Of a stretch of DNA of 64,000 nucleotides, positions 18,034 through 28,497 are shown in pieces. Location of the stretch: assembly GCF_000723165.1 (NCBI RefSeq), contig NZ_HG322949.1, positions 567,549 through 631,548 on the forward strand, given 5' to 3'. How positions within the stretch are numbered: position 1 is the stretch's first letter; every line of letters starts with the position of its first letter. The notes below the pieces were generated by a model. The model worked only from the letters and a program-made list of their open reading frames with translations, ran no database searches and had not been told where the DNA came from. The position numbers and the translations under genes were made by a program. The stretch comes from Janthinobacterium agaricidamnosum NBRC 102515 = DSM 9628. Lineage in GTDB: Bacteria; Pseudomonadota; Gammaproteobacteria; Burkholderiales; Burkholderiaceae_D.

Positions 18034-19077
18034 ATGAACCAGACCTCTAATGTTTCCCTGTCCTACCGCGATGCGGGTGTCGATATCGATGCCGGCGACG
18101 CCTTAGTCGAAGCAATCAAGCCGTTTGCCAAGCGCACCATGCGCGAAGGCGTGTTGAAGGGTATCGGCGGCTTCGGCGCGCTGTTCGAAGTGAGCAAAAA
18201 GTTCAAGGAGCCGGTGCTGGTGTCGGGTACCGACGGTGTCGGCACCAAGCTGAAGCTGGCGTTCGAACTGAACCGCCACGACACGGTCGGCATCGACCTG
18301 GTCGCGATGAGCGTCAACGATATCCTGGTGCAGGGCGCCGAACCGCTGTTCTTCCTCGATTATTTCGCTTGCGGCAAGCTGGACCTGGCCATCGCGACCG
18401 ACGTGATCAAGGGCGTGGCCAAGGGCTGCGAACTGTCCGGCTGCGCGCTGATCGGCGGCGAAACCGCTGAAATGCCGAGCATGTACCCGGCCGGCGAATA
18501 CGACCTGGCCGGTTTTGCGGTCGGTGCGGTCGAAAAATCGAAAATCATCGACGGCACCACCATCGCCGCCGGCGACGTGGTGCTGGGCCTGGCTTCGTCG
18601 GGCGCCCATTCGAACGGTTATTCGCTGGTACGCAAGATTATCGAAGTGGCAAAACCGGACCTGGAAGCCGACTTCCACGGCCGCAAGCTGGCCGACGTGC
18701 TGATGGAGCCGACCCGCATCTACGTCAAGCCATTGCTGGCGCTGATGGAAACCATGGAAATCAAGGGCATGGTGCATATCACCGGCGGCGGCCTGGTGGA
18801 AAACGTGCCGCGCGTGTTGCAGCCTGGCCTGGTGGCCGAGCTGGACTCGAAGGCATGGACCATGCCGCCGCTGTTCCACTGGCTGCAACAGCACGGCGGC
18901 GTGGCCGACGCCGAAATGCACCGCGTGTTCAACTGCGGCATCGGCATGATCGTGATCGTCTCGCAAGAAAACGCCGACGCGGCGTTTGCGCAATTGAGCG
19001 CGGCCGGTGAAACCGTGTCGCGTTTGGGCGTGATCCGCGCCCAGGTGGGCGATGAGCATCAGACCATCGTGGTCTAA
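18034..19077 (+). CDS. purM: phosphoribosylformylglycinamidine cyclo-ligase
   Basis: 347-residue AIR synthetase, the fifth step of purine synthesis. It shows [16 protein letters not shown] at the N terminus, [33 protein letters not shown] and [13 protein letters not shown], all typical. Length matches E. coli PurM (345). Followed by a strong hairpin terminator at 19101-19127. Confidence 0.97.
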   Translation: MNQTSNVSLSYRDAGVDIDAGDALVEAIKPFAKRTMREGVLKGIGGFGALFEVSKKFKEPVLVSGTDGVGTKLKLAFELNRHDTVGIDLVAMSVNDILVQGAEPLFFLDYFACGKLDLAIATDVIKGVAKGCELSGCALIGGETAEMPSMYPAGEYDLAGFAVGAVEKSKIIDGTTIAAGDVVLGLASSGAHSNGYSLVRKIIEVAKPDLEADFHGRKLADVLMEPTRIYVKPLLALMETMEIKGMVHITGGGLVENVPRVLQPGLVAELDSKAWTMPPLFHWLQQHGGVADAEMHRVFNCGIGMIVIVSQENADAAFAQLSAAGETVSRLGVIRAQVGDEHQTIVV

Positions 19078-19100
19078 AAGTTAGCCTACGCAGAGATGTA

Positions 19101-19127
19101 AAAATGGCGCCTGGTGCGCCATTTTTT
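19101..19127. terminator. bidirectional terminator of purM and pfp
   Basis: Stem AAAATGGCGC/GCGCCATTTT with a 5-base loop CTGGT and a T-run on the plus strand. The A-run on the left gives a T-run on the minus strand, so it can also stop the leftward phosphofructokinase transcript. Confidence 0.85.
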
Positions 19128-19178
19128 ATGCCCTCAGGCAGGTCGGACTGGTGCGCAGCGCGTCATCCGCCGCCTGGA

Positions 19179-20393
19179 TCACGGCTTCCATCGCTTCGCC
19201 ACCGGCGGCGCGCGCAGGCGGAACGCGTCCGGCATGCCGGAACCGAGCAGCGGACGCAGGTAGAGACGGAAGGCGTCGGTCACGTCGGTGCCGCTAGCGC
19301 TGATGAACTCGTCTTCCATGGTGCGCGTCTTGCCGGCCACGTCGGTCAGCGGCAGCAAGGCATAATCGACCGAGTAAAAACCGGTGCGCTTGATGGCGAC
19401 CGAGCCGTCGGCATCGCCCCACATCGCGAATTGCACGGCTTTTTCGCCGACTTCGCGCGCCTCGCGCTGATCCACGTCGGAGACGCAGCCGATGAAGGAG
19501 CGCTGCAAATAACCGAAGGTGTCGCCGCGCACGCGCTTGATGCCCAGCGTCGATTTGATTTCATCGCACAGCAGATCGGCCAGCGCGCCGGTGCCGGACA
19601 ATTGCACGTTGCCATGGGCGTCGCGTTCGACTTCCTTCGACAGCAGGCTGGCGATCGCCTCGCCGGACGCGTCGTGGATGCCTTCGGACACCGCGATCAC
19701 GCAGCGGCCATGGCGTTCATAGGTTTCCTTGACGTCGGCCAGGAATTTATCCAGCGAAAATACCCGTTCCGGCAAGTAAATCAGGTGCGGGCCGTCGTCG
19801 GGGAATTTCTTGCCCAGCGCGGCGGCGGCCGTCAGGAAGCCGGCGTGGCGGCCCATGACGACGCCGACATACACGCCAGGCAGCGCTGCATTGTCGAGGT
19901 TGGCGCCGGCGAATGCCTGCGCGACGAAACGCGCCGCCGACGGAAAGCCCGGCGTATGGTCGCTGCCGACCAGGTCGTTGTCGATGGTTTTCGGGATATG
20001 GATGCAGCGCAGCGGATAGCCGGCTTTGCGGGCTTCTTCGCTGACGATGCGCACCGTATCGGACGAGTCGTTGCCGCCGATATAGAAAAAGTGTTCGATT
20101 TGGTGGGCCTGCAACACCTGGAAAATTTGCTGGCAATACGGGATGTCCGGTTTGTCGCGGGTCGAGCCGAGCGCCGACGACGGCGTGGCCGCCACCAGTT
20201 CCAGGTTGTTGCTGGTTTCCTGGGTCAGGTCGACAAATTGCTCGTTGACGATGCCGCGCACGCCGTGCAGCGCGCCATAGATGCGCGTGACGTTGCGGAA
20301 GCGGCGCGCTTCCAGCACCACCCCGACCAGCGACTGGTTGATGACGGCGGTGGGGCCGCCGCCTTGGGCGACAAGAATTTTTCCAGACGACAT
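19179..20393 (-). CDS. pfp: 6-phosphofructokinase, probably pyrophosphate-dependent
   Basis: 404 residues, longer than ATP-type PfkA (320). The N-terminal GGGPTAVINQSLVG loop and FYIGGNDSSDT replace the ATP-type GGDGS; PKTIDNDL and GYLQRSF-type substrate residues follow. The GGND form matches the group that includes PPi-using enzymes, so PPi is the likely donor and the step is reversible. Phosphoryl-donor choice cannot be proven by reading alone. It stands alone, convergent with purM. Confidence 0.85.
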   Translation of the reverse strand: MSSGKILVAQGGGPTAVINQSLVGVVLEARRFRNVTRIYGALHGVRGIVNEQFVDLTQETSNNLELVAATPSSALGSTRDKPDIPYCQQIFQVLQAHQIEHFFYIGGNDSSDTVRIVSEEARKAGYPLRCIHIPKTIDNDLVGSDHTPGFPSAARFVAQAFAGANLDNAALPGVYVGVVMGRHAGFLTAAAALGKKFPDDGPHLIYLPERVFSLDKFLADVKETYERHGRCVIAVSEGIHDASGEAIASLLSKEVERDAHGNVQLSGTGALADLLCDEIKSTLGIKRVRGDTFGYLQRSFIGCVSDVDQREAREVGEKAVQFAMWGDADGSVAIKRTGFYSVDYALLPLTDVAGKTRTMEDEFISASGTDVTDAFRLYLRPLLGSGMPDAFRLRAPPVAKRWKP

Positions 20394-20446
20394 AGCGACT
20401 CCTAGAGGTGAGCGAACCTCAGCCTACTCCAAAAACCGCCGTGCCG

Positions 20447-22471
20447 TCATGGTGTGCCGATATTTCTTGCCAAAAATTTCTCGACCCGGCTCCAGAAATC
20501 GATGCGGTTTTTCGGCAAGGTCCAGCCATGTCCCTCTTCATCGTAGACCACCCATTCCACATCCTGATTGGTGGCCTTGATCGCATCGCGAAACTTCTTG
20601 CCGTGATACAGCGGCACGCGCCGGTCGGCTGCGCCATACGCCAGCAGCAGCGGCTGCTTGATGCGCGCCGCTTGCTGCACGGGCGAAGTCGCCTTGAATT
20701 GTTCCGCATCCTTGACCGGATCGCCGATCAATTCCGGCATGCCGTATTGTTTCCACTCTTCGCTCAGGTCGGAAGCGAAACTCCAGTGGCCGCTGTACAT
20801 CAGGCCGATATCGGTGACGCCGAGCCAGTTGATGCCGCAGCGGTACAGATGCGGGTCATTGACCAAGCCCATCAAGGTGGCGTAGCCGCCATAACTGGCG
20901 CCGGCGATGCAGATCCGCTGGCTGTCGGCGATACCCTCGGCGATCGCCCAGCGCGTGCCGTCGGCGATATCGTCCTGCATCGTCAATCCCCATTGTTTCC
21001 ATCCTGCCTTGAAATGCTTCTCGCCAAAACCGGTGCTGCCGCGGTACTCCGGTTGCAGCACCGCATACCCGCGCGACGCCAGGAATTGGGCTTCCGGATC
21101 CCAGGCCCAGGAACCGCCGCGCAGATACGGCCCGCCATGCACCAGCACCACCAGCGGCAAGTTTTTGCGATCTTTACGCGCCACGCCATGCGGCAAGGTC
21201 AGCCATGCGGGAATGTCCAGCCCGTCGCGCGCCTGGTAATGCACCAATTCCTGGGTCGCCATCTGCGCTGCCGTTATCTTCGGATAAGTGCCGCCAACTT
21301 TTTGCCATTTGCCGTTATCGGTATTAAACAAGCGATACACATCCGGTTGCTGGTCGGAATAGGAGCGTACCAGCAGATGGGGCGCGCCCGGCTGCGCAGG
21401 CACGCTGATCAGGTTGATCGTATCCGGTAGCGCGGCATCGACGGTTTACTGGACCGCTTGCATCGGCTTGGAAAACCAGTTGGTCGCTACCGCGTCGGCC
21501 AGGAAGCGTATGCCCAGTATGTCATGCTTGTTCGTGATCAGGCTGCCGTCGAAATCGTAGTCGCTGATTGTCACCAGCGGCTGGTCGGCGATCTTGCTGT
21601 TTTGCAGGTCGTAAGAATAGATCGCACTCTTGTCGCCGATGACGCGTGCGCTGACATATAAGGTGCCATTCGGGCCGAAGGCGAATGGCACAAAGTTGCC
21701 TGGACCGCCAAAGTAAGTCTTGAATTCGGCGAGTTTGCGCCACTCTGCCTTGCCTGGATCGCGATAAAAAATTTGTTCCATGTCGCGCTCCCCGGTGACC
21801 GCAAGCCGCGGCTGGCCTTGATGATCGAGCAGCCAGCGGCGCGTCTTGCCGGGCCGCGGCACGATTTCGCCGTGACCGGTCAGCGTGTTCAGGCGCAGCA
21901 AGTCGACATAGTCAGGCCGCTGCAAGCTGTTGTAGTGCTGGCTGAGCACATACACGTATTCCGTATCCTGGGCGCCCTTTTGCTGCATCATGAACGTATG
22001 CCATGGCAACATTTTGGCGACGCCCAGGTTGTTGCGGTGAGTCCCGCTACGGCTGGCCAATTGCTTGAACGCGCTGCCGTCGCGATTGACGGCATACAGA
22101 CCCGGTCCGTATTCGAGGTCGGCTCTGCCGATCTGACGGTCGCGGGTATTGTAGATCAGCCGCTGTGGGTTGACCCATTCAAACTCGCCGATATCGACAT
22201 CGGCAAACTCGGCCACCACCTTGATTGAATAATCACTCAAGTCCACCACGGCCAGCCGCTCGCGTTGTTGCGGGCCATTCATGCGCATCGCCAGCCAGCG
22301 CCCATCCGGCGACAACAGGGCGGCGCTGAATTCCGGGTTATCGAAAAAATCGGCGATCGGCGGTGGTATTGCGGCTTGCGCCTGGGCGGTTGCGCCGATG
22401 CTGGCGGTCAGCACACCGGTCAGCAAAACCAGGAACAACAGCAGGGACGACTTGAAAGTGCGCAGCAGCAT
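20447..22471 (-). pseudogene. S9 family peptidase split by an in-frame TAA
   Basis: One reading frame spans 674 codons, but codon 342 is TAA (21446-21448). The N-terminal part (341 residues) has a signal peptide (LLLFLVLLTGVLTASIGATA) and a beta-propeller-like region. The C-terminal part holds the alpha/beta hydrolase domain with the nucleophile GASYGGYATLMG and the His in DEEGHGW. Both parts are in the same frame and match one dipeptidyl-aminopeptidase/acylaminoacyl-peptidase of normal size. A point mutation to stop is the simplest reading. Restart at the in-frame GTG 21403 would give a leaderless catalytic domain in the cytoplasm, probably useless. Confidence 0.85.
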
Positions 22472-22531
22472 GGTTTTTGGATGATATTAAGCGAAAGGTA
22501 ATATATTATCATTCGCTCAATATCTTCACGA

Positions 22532-24577
22532 TCATTCCGGCGCCCGGATATGATCGACCAGGCCCAGCGTGCGGCGTCCCGGCGGCGGCGTCAGCCAGCT
22601 GACCAGCGCCATCGCCAGCAGACCGGCCGGCACGCCGAAGATCCCGGCCGAGATCGGCGCGATGTGCCACCACTGGCCGGCTTCACTGCCGCCCAGCATG
22701 GTACTGGTGTGCAGCATGTAATACAGGCACACGGCAAAGCCGCTCAGCATGCCGGCAATCGCCCCGTAATGATTGGCCCGTTTCCAGAACACGCCCAGCA
22801 CCAGCGCCGGGAACAGTGTCGAGGCGGCCAGCGAAAACGCGGCGCCGACCAGCGACAGGATGTCGGCCGGTTTTTGCGATGCGGCATAGGCGGCGATGAA
22901 GGCCACCGCCAGCAGCAGCAGCTTGGAAATGGTGACCCGTTTCTGGGTCGATGCGGCTGGATCGACGATCTTGTAATAGATATCGTGCGACAAGGCGTTG
23001 GAGATCGCCAGCAGCAAGCCGTCGGCGGTCGAGAGCGCGGCCGCCAGTCCGCCCGCCGCCACCAGTCCCGAAATTACGTACGGCAAGCCGGCGATTTCCG
23101 GCGTCGCCAGTACCAGCACGTCGGCGTCGATCGAGATCTCGGCCAGTTGCACGATGCCGTCGTGGTTGACATCGACGATGCTGATCAGCGGCGTCACTTT
23201 GTCGACATTCGACCAGTACGACACCCAGGTCGGCAAATGCGAAAATTCGCTGCCGACCAGTGCGGTGTAGATATCGTATTTGACCAGCACCGCCAGCGCC
23301 GGAATGGTGAGGTAGATCAGCAAGATGAAAAACAGGGTCCAGAACACCGATACCCGGGTTTCATGCACCGAGGGCGTGGTGTAGGCGCGCATCAATATAT
23401 GCGGCAGGGCGGCGGTGCCGAGCATCATGCAAAACACCAGCGCCAGGAAGTTGTTGCGTTTGATATCCGATTGTTCACGGTCCGGCGCCGGAAATGGCAA
23501 GGCGTGCGGGGTGATCGGTTCGGCCCGCTTCAAATTCATGGCCTTGGCGGCCGACCACAGGCTGCGCGCTTCCTCGGCGGTTTTGGGATAGGCGATCAAG
23601 GCCCGCTCGGCATTGCGTATCTCCAGCAAGCTGGTATTGGACAGCCGTGTGCGGTCGAGCTGGCGCTGGGCGTCCTGCTTGCCCCGTTCCCACGAGGCCG
23701 GCAAAGCTTTCAGGCGCGCATCATACATGGCGGCGCGTTCGCGGAAGATGGCGCGTACTTGCTGTTCTTTAGGATCATGTTGCAGTACTTGTTCGCGCGC
23801 GCTCAGTTCCGGCAAGACGGTGCCGTAGGCCACTTGCGGCACCGGATTGTCGCTATGCTTGACCGATAGCCACATGGCCGGGATCAGGAAGGCCACCAGG
23901 ATGATGATGTATTGCGCCACCTGGGTCCAAGTGATGGCGCGCATGCCGCCGAGGAAGGAGCAGACCAGGATGCTGGCCAGGCCGAGGAAAATACCGACCG
24001 AAAAGTCGACCCCGGTAAAGCGCGACGCGATCAGGCCGACCGCATAGATTTGCGCCACCACATAGGTGAACGACACGATGATCGTGGCGCCCACCGCGAG
24101 CACCCGCACCGCGCCGCCGCGGCCGGATGGTCCGCCATAGCGCGCCGCGAGGAAATCGGGAATCGTGTATTGGCTGAACTTGCGCAGATAGGGCGCGATC
24201 AGCAAGGCCACCAGGCAATAACCGCCGGTCCAGCCCATGATGTAAGCGAGGCCGTCGAAACCGTTCAGGTACAGGCCGCCGGCCAGGCTGATGAAACTGG
24301 CCGCCGAGATCCAGTCGGCCGCCGTGGCCATGCCGTTGAACATGGCCGGCACCCTGCGTCCGGCGACATAATATTCGGTGACGTTCGAGGTGCGGCTGAT
24401 CACGCCGATACTGGCGTACAAGATGATGGTGGCGAACATGAACAGGTAGCCGATCCAGATGCGCGGCATGCCTTCCTGTTCCAGCAGGCTCAGGGCCAGC
24501 AGGAAGATGGCAAAGCCGCCGCTGAACAGCAAATAATAGCGGCTCAGGCGCTGGAAAAAAGTGCGCGCCGCTTTCAT
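22532..24577 (-). CDS. sodium:solute symporter with EF-hand-like loop
   Basis: 681-residue SSS-family transporter, probably of the VC_2705 subfamily. About 13 hydrophobic segments; SSS motif-rich core near WISAASFISLAGGLYLNGFDG. A long hydrophilic insertion (about residues 245-375) separates two membrane blocks. A later loop carries DVNHDGIVQLAE, a canonical 12-residue EF-hand calcium loop. ATG 24577 is chosen: GGGGAATCGCC precedes it, and it overlaps the DUF4212 stop by four bases. Substrate not known; monocarboxylates such as acetate are the usual ones for relatives. Confidence 0.88.
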   Translation of the reverse strand: MKAARTFFQRLSRYYLLFSGGFAIFLLALSLLEQEGMPRIWIGYLFMFATIILYASIGVISRTSNVTEYYVAGRRVPAMFNGMATAADWISAASFISLAGGLYLNGFDGLAYIMGWTGGYCLVALLIAPYLRKFSQYTIPDFLAARYGGPSGRGGAVRVLAVGATIIVSFTYVVAQIYAVGLIASRFTGVDFSVGIFLGLASILVCSFLGGMRAITWTQVAQYIIILVAFLIPAMWLSVKHSDNPVPQVAYGTVLPELSAREQVLQHDPKEQQVRAIFRERAAMYDARLKALPASWERGKQDAQRQLDRTRLSNTSLLEIRNAERALIAYPKTAEEARSLWSAAKAMNLKRAEPITPHALPFPAPDREQSDIKRNNFLALVFCMMLGTAALPHILMRAYTTPSVHETRVSVFWTLFFILLIYLTIPALAVLVKYDIYTALVGSEFSHLPTWVSYWSNVDKVTPLISIVDVNHDGIVQLAEISIDADVLVLATPEIAGLPYVISGLVAAGGLAAALSTADGLLLAISNALSHDIYYKIVDPAASTQKRVTISKLLLLAVAFIAAYAASQKPADILSLVGAAFSLAASTLFPALVLGVFWKRANHYGAIAGMLSGFAVCLYYMLHTSTMLGGSEAGQWWHIAPISAGIFGVPAGLLAMALVSWLTPPPGRRTLGLVDHIRAPE

Positions 24578-24858
24578 GGCGATTCCCCGGCCTGGCCTTC
24601 CTGATCCATGCGGCGCAAGCGCCACGCATAAAAACCGATGATCAGCAGATAGATCAGCGATGAACCCTGGGCCGCCATGTAAAACGAGAACGGCCAGCCG
24701 AACAGATTCAATTGAACTAGTTCCCGCGCGAAAAATACCGTGAAAAATCCGGTAAAAAACCAGATCGTCAGCAAAATCACCGTTAATTTTCGGGTCTTGC
24801 GCCAGTGTTCCTGGCGCCGTCCGGCCTCGGCGGCTGGCGGATTATTGGCCTCGTCCAT
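24574..24858 (-). CDS. DUF4212 small membrane protein
   Basis: 94 residues with two hydrophobic helices (LTVILLTIWFFTGFFTVFF and a second near residues 55-78) and a conserved FGWPFSFYMAAQG loop. DUF4212 proteins are typically encoded right before VC_2705-type symporters and are presumed to be their small subunit. It overlaps the histidine kinase gene by 17 bases and the symporter by 4, so the three are translated together. Confidence 0.9.
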   Translation of the reverse strand: MDEANNPPAAEAGRRQEHWRKTRKLTVILLTIWFFTGFFTVFFARELVQLNLFGWPFSFYMAAQGSSLIYLLIIGFYAWRLRRMDQEGQAGESP

Positions 24859-26386
24859 GGTTGGCTTCTCTCTCGTCAGGATTTTCCGGGATTTGTTGCG
24901 GGAAACTCAGGCGCAGCAAAGTGCCGGGCCATTTCGGCGTGGCGGCGCGCGGGTTGTGATAAATGTCGATCTCGGCGCCATGTTGCTGAGCAATTTCGCG
25001 CACGATCGCCAGGCCCAGGCCGCTACCCTCGGCATTGCTGCCGAGGATGCGGTAAAAACGCTCGAATACCTGCAAACGTTCCGATGGCGCAATGCCGGGA
25101 CCGGTATCCTCGACTTCCAGGATCGCCGAGTCCGGCTCGCCGCGCACCCGCACCGTGACGCTGCCGCCGGCCGGCGTGTAACGCAGCGCATTGTCGATCA
25201 GGTTCGACAATAATTCGCGCAACATCATCGGGTTGCCGGAAATCGTGATCGGATATGGCGCCTGTTCAAACCCCAGGTCGATGCGATTGGTAAACGATAC
25301 CGTAACCCAGTCTTGCACCAGGCCGCGCGCCAGTTCATTCAATTCCAGCGCGATGAAGGCGGTACCGGCTTGCGGCTGGTTTTCGGCGCGGGCCAGCGCC
25401 AGCAACTGGTTCACCAGCCGCGTCGCCACTTCCGAACTTTTCGCCAGTTGTAATAAGGAACGGTGGATTTCCTGCTGGTCGGTCTGGCGCAGCGCCAGCT
25501 CGGATTGCATGCGCATGCCGGCCAGCGGCGTTTTCATCTGGTGCGCCGCATCGGCGATAAAGCGTTTTTGCATGTCGATCGACAAGGACAGACGCGCCAG
25601 CATGTCGTTCAGCGAACCGACCAGCGGCGTGATTTCTTCCGGCACCTGGCCCGGTTCGATCGGGCTGAGGTCGTCCGGCGGCCGGGCCCGTATGCGCTCC
25701 TGCAATTGCGCCAGCGGCGACAGGCCGCGCGCCAGCGCAAACCAGACCAGCGCCAGCACGATGGGCAAGATAATAAATTGCGGCAAGATTACGCCTTTGA
25801 TGATGGCGTTCGCCAGTTGCGCGCGCTTTTCCAGCGTTTCCGCCACTTGCACCAGCGCGCGCCGTGGTTCGTCCGGCGCGCCGGGCGGCAAGTCGAGATA
25901 GGAAAACGCGACCCGGATCGGCGTGCCGTGGATGGTGTCGTTGCGGAACAGCACTGTGCCGCTGCGGAAACGGTCTTCATCCAGCGGCGGCGGCAAGTCG
26001 CGGTCGCCGTCGATATATTCGCCGCGCCGGCCCAGGATCAGGAAATACACATTGTCGCTATCGTCGCCGCGCAAGAAATCGCGCGACGAGCCGGGCAGCG
26101 GCTTGACGGTCTGGCCGTTGACCTCCTTGACTTGCTGGGCCAGCACGGTGACATTTTCTTCCAGCGCGTGGTCGAACGGCTGATTGGCGATGGCCTTGGC
26201 CACCAGGTAAGTGATCACGATGCTCATCGGCCATAACAGCAGCAGCGGCGCCAGCATCCAGTCGAGGATTTCGCCGAACAGCGAATGCTGGATGGTTTCA
26301 TCCTGCTCACTGTCGGGCGGCTGGAAATAGTCGCTGTCGAGCGTGCCGTGCTCTGGCTGGAGCGGGCTGCCGTCGCGCGGATTCAC
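24842..26386 (-). CDS. sensor histidine kinase
   Basis: 514 residues from GTG 26386, which overlaps the response-regulator stop as GTGA. A 19-codon longer ATG start at 26443 is possible but less economical. Order: transmembrane helix (WMLAPLLLLWPMSIVITYLV), periplasmic sensor region, second helix (ILPQFIILPIVLALVWFAL), HAMP-like linker, H-box AAHQMKTPLAGM, N-box LIDNALRYTP, G1 EVEDTGPGIAP and G2 GSGLGLAIVREIA. TctE/QseC-like. Given the operon it probably senses a solute carried by the downstream symporter. Confidence 0.93.
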   Translation of the reverse strand: MNPRDGSPLQPEHGTLDSDYFQPPDSEQDETIQHSLFGEILDWMLAPLLLLWPMSIVITYLVAKAIANQPFDHALEENVTVLAQQVKEVNGQTVKPLPGSSRDFLRGDDSDNVYFLILGRRGEYIDGDRDLPPPLDEDRFRSGTVLFRNDTIHGTPIRVAFSYLDLPPGAPDEPRRALVQVAETLEKRAQLANAIIKGVILPQFIILPIVLALVWFALARGLSPLAQLQERIRARPPDDLSPIEPGQVPEEITPLVGSLNDMLARLSLSIDMQKRFIADAAHQMKTPLAGMRMQSELALRQTDQQEIHRSLLQLAKSSEVATRLVNQLLALARAENQPQAGTAFIALELNELARGLVQDWVTVSFTNRIDLGFEQAPYPITISGNPMMLRELLSNLIDNALRYTPAGGSVTVRVRGEPDSAILEVEDTGPGIAPSERLQVFERFYRILGSNAEGSGLGLAIVREIAQQHGAEIDIYHNPRAATPKWPGTLLRLSFPQQIPENPDEREANHGRGQ

Positions 26387-27090
26387 TTGCTGTCGGACGC
26401 TTCGGCTTGCTGGCGCGCCGCGTCGGAATATTTCTCCAGGCAATAACCGAGACCGCGCACGGTGGCGATGCGCACGCCGCCGACTTCGATTTTCTTGCGC
26501 AGCCGGTGCACATACACTTCGATGGCGTTATTGCTGACCTCTTCGCCCCATTCGCACAAATGGTCGACCAATTGCTCTTTCGATACCAGCCGGCCTGTGC
26601 GGCCCAGCAAGATTTCCAGCAAGCCCAGTTCGCGCGCCGATAAATCCAGCATCTGCTCATTGATATAGGCGCTGCGCCCGACCTGGTCGTAACTGAGCGG
26701 GCCATGCCTGATCACCGTGGCGCCGCCGCCGGCGCCGCGCCGGGTCAGCGCGCGCACCCGCGCTTCCAGTTCCGACAGCGCAAAGGGTTTGGCCATGTAA
26801 TCGTCGGCGCCAAGGTCGAGCCCGTTGACCCGCTGCTCGATCGAATCGGCGGCGGTCAGGATCAGCACCGGCAGCAGCGACGAACGGGCGCGCAGCCGGC
26901 GCAGCACATCCAGACCGGACATTTTCGGCAAGCCCAGGTCGAGTATCAGCAAATCGAATTCCTGGGTCGACAGCGCGGTGTCGGCTTCCTGGCCGTTTTT
27001 GACGTAATCGATCGCATAGCCGGACTGGCGCAGCGAACGCGTCAATCCGTCGGCCAGCACACTGTCATCTTCGGCAAGTAGAATACGCAT
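26383..27090 (-). CDS. OmpR-family response regulator
   Basis: 235 residues. The receiver domain has the acidic pocket EDD at residues 7-9, the phospho-acceptor Asp51 in LLILDLGLP, and Lys in the MAKPF loop. The C-terminal winged helix (residues about 135-225) contains VSKEQLVDHLCEWGEEVSNN and EVYVHRLRKKIE, the OmpR recognition-helix pattern. It leads the operon RR-HK-DUF4212-symporter and is divergent from recA. Confidence 0.95.
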   Translation of the reverse strand: MRILLAEDDSVLADGLTRSLRQSGYAIDYVKNGQEADTALSTQEFDLLILDLGLPKMSGLDVLRRLRARSSLLPVLILTAADSIEQRVNGLDLGADDYMAKPFALSELEARVRALTRRGAGGGATVIRHGPLSYDQVGRSAYINEQMLDLSARELGLLEILLGRTGRLVSKEQLVDHLCEWGEEVSNNAIEVYVHRLRKKIEVGGVRIATVRGLGYCLEKYSDAARQQAEASDSK

Positions 27091-27212
27091 AAGGCACCCG
27101 ATATCGTAAGCTTGTATTGTGTTTCATTTCGCGCAAGGTGGCGAGTGTTTGTGCCAAAACGGCAGTGACTTTGCGCGATTTCAAAACAAATCAAAACAAA
27201 TTCAGCGCACGC

Positions 27213-27241
27213 TTGCATTAAGCACTGTTTTTTTATACAGT
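27213..27241 (+). promoter_or_regulatory. recA promoter with LexA (SOS) box
   Basis: A -35 TTGCAT (27213-27218) and -10 TACAGT (27236-27241) are 17 bases apart. A LexA box CTGT-N8-ACAG at 27225-27240 covers the spacer and -10, so LexA binding would block the polymerase. Placement 84 bases before the recA start fits SOS control. Confidence 0.85.
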
Positions 27242-27323
27242 ATCGCTTGTGACGAATTTTACCCACGCGTTGTACAAAGCGTTATTCAAGGCCGAGCAGG
27301 CCGACAAAGGCTGAAAGAACATC

Positions 27324-28427
27324 ATGGACGACAAAAAAGCGGTAGTACCCGCATCTGAAAAGGCCAAGGCGCTTGCCGCCGCACTGGCGCAAATCGAGAA
27401 GCAGTTCGGCAAAGGTTCGGTCATGCGGATGGATTCCAGCGCGCCGATCGAAGAAGTGCAAGTCGTATCGACCGGTTCGCTCGGCCTGGATATCGCGCTG
27501 GGCGTCGGCGGCTTGCCGCGCGGCCGCGTGGTGGAAATCTACGGCCCTGAATCGTCGGGCAAGACCACGCTGACGCTGCAAACCATCGCCGAAATGCAAA
27601 AGCTGGGCGGCACCTGCGCCTTTATCGATGCCGAGCACGCGCTCGATGTCGGCTATGCCCAAAAACTGGGCGTCAACCTGCATGAATTGCTGATCTCGCA
27701 GCCGGACACCGGCGAACAGGCACTGGAAATCTGCGATGCGCTGGTCCGTTCGGGCAGCGTCGACCTGGTCGTCATCGACTCGGTGGCGGCCTTGACGCCA
27801 CGCGCCGAGATCGAAGGCGACATGGGCGATTCGCTGCCAGGCTTGCAAGCCCGTTTGATGTCGCAAGCATTGCGCAAGCTGACCGGCTCGATCAACCGCA
27901 CCAATACGCTGGTCATCTTCATCAACCAGATCCGCATGAAGATCGGCGTCATGTTCGGCAGCCCGGAAACCACTACCGGCGGCAATGCCTTGAAATTCTA
28001 CGCTTCCGTGCGCCTGGATATCCGCCGCACCGGCTCGATCAAATCGGGCGATGAAGTGATCGGTAATGAAACCAAGGTCAAGGTCGTCAAGAACAAGATC
28101 GCGCCGCCATTCAAGGAAGCGCATTTCGATATCCTGTACGGCGCAGGCACCTCGCGCGAAGGCGAAATCCTCGACCTGGGTTCGGACGCGAAAATCGTCG
28201 AAAAATCCGGTTCGTGGTACAGCTACAACGGCGAACGCATCGGCCAGGGCAAGGATAACGCCCGCGCCTTCCTGCAAGAGCGTCCGGCGCTGGCGCGCGA
28301 AATTGAAAACAAGGTGCGTGCTTCGCTGGGCGTGCGCGAACTGCCGCCGCTGGCTGCCGACAAGGCGGATAAAGCGGACAAGGCCGACAAGGCGGAGGCC
28401 GCCGCCAAACTGAAAGCGGTGGAATAA
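27324..28427 (+). CDS. recA: recombinase RecA
   Basis: 367 residues. RecA forms filaments on single-stranded DNA, pairs homologous strands and triggers LexA self-cleavage. Walker A is GPESSGKTT, Walker [11 protein letters not shown], and the L2-loop region reads [16 protein letters not shown]. The tail is a Lys/Asp/Ala repeat ([13 protein letters not shown]), an acidic-basic C-terminal extension longer than in E. coli. SOS-box promoter upstream; recX follows. Confidence 0.98.
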   Translation: MDDKKAVVPASEKAKALAAALAQIEKQFGKGSVMRMDSSAPIEEVQVVSTGSLGLDIALGVGGLPRGRVVEIYGPESSGKTTLTLQTIAEMQKLGGTCAFIDAEHALDVGYAQKLGVNLHELLISQPDTGEQALEICDALVRSGSVDLVVIDSVAALTPRAEIEGDMGDSLPGLQARLMSQALRKLTGSINRTNTLVIFINQIRMKIGVMFGSPETTTGGNALKFYASVRLDIRRTGSIKSGDEVIGNETKVKVVKNKIAPPFKEAHFDILYGAGTSREGEILDLGSDAKIVEKSGSWYSYNGERIGQGKDNARAFLQERPALAREIENKVRASLGVRELPPLAADKADKADKADKAEAAAKLKAVE

Positions 28428-28497
28428 ACCTGCCAGTTTGCCCATTCGTTTGAATGCGTGACACCGGTCGTTGCAGCTTGGCCGGGCTAGAATATCA

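Noticed and set aside
27119..27358. 79-codon frame over the recA promoter
   Set aside because: It crosses the LexA box and the recA start and has no coding character.
28366..28410. Repeat (Lys-Ala-Asp) in the recA tail as a tandem-repeat locus
   Set aside because: Short charged C-terminal repeats are common in betaproteobacterial RecA; the reading frame is intact.
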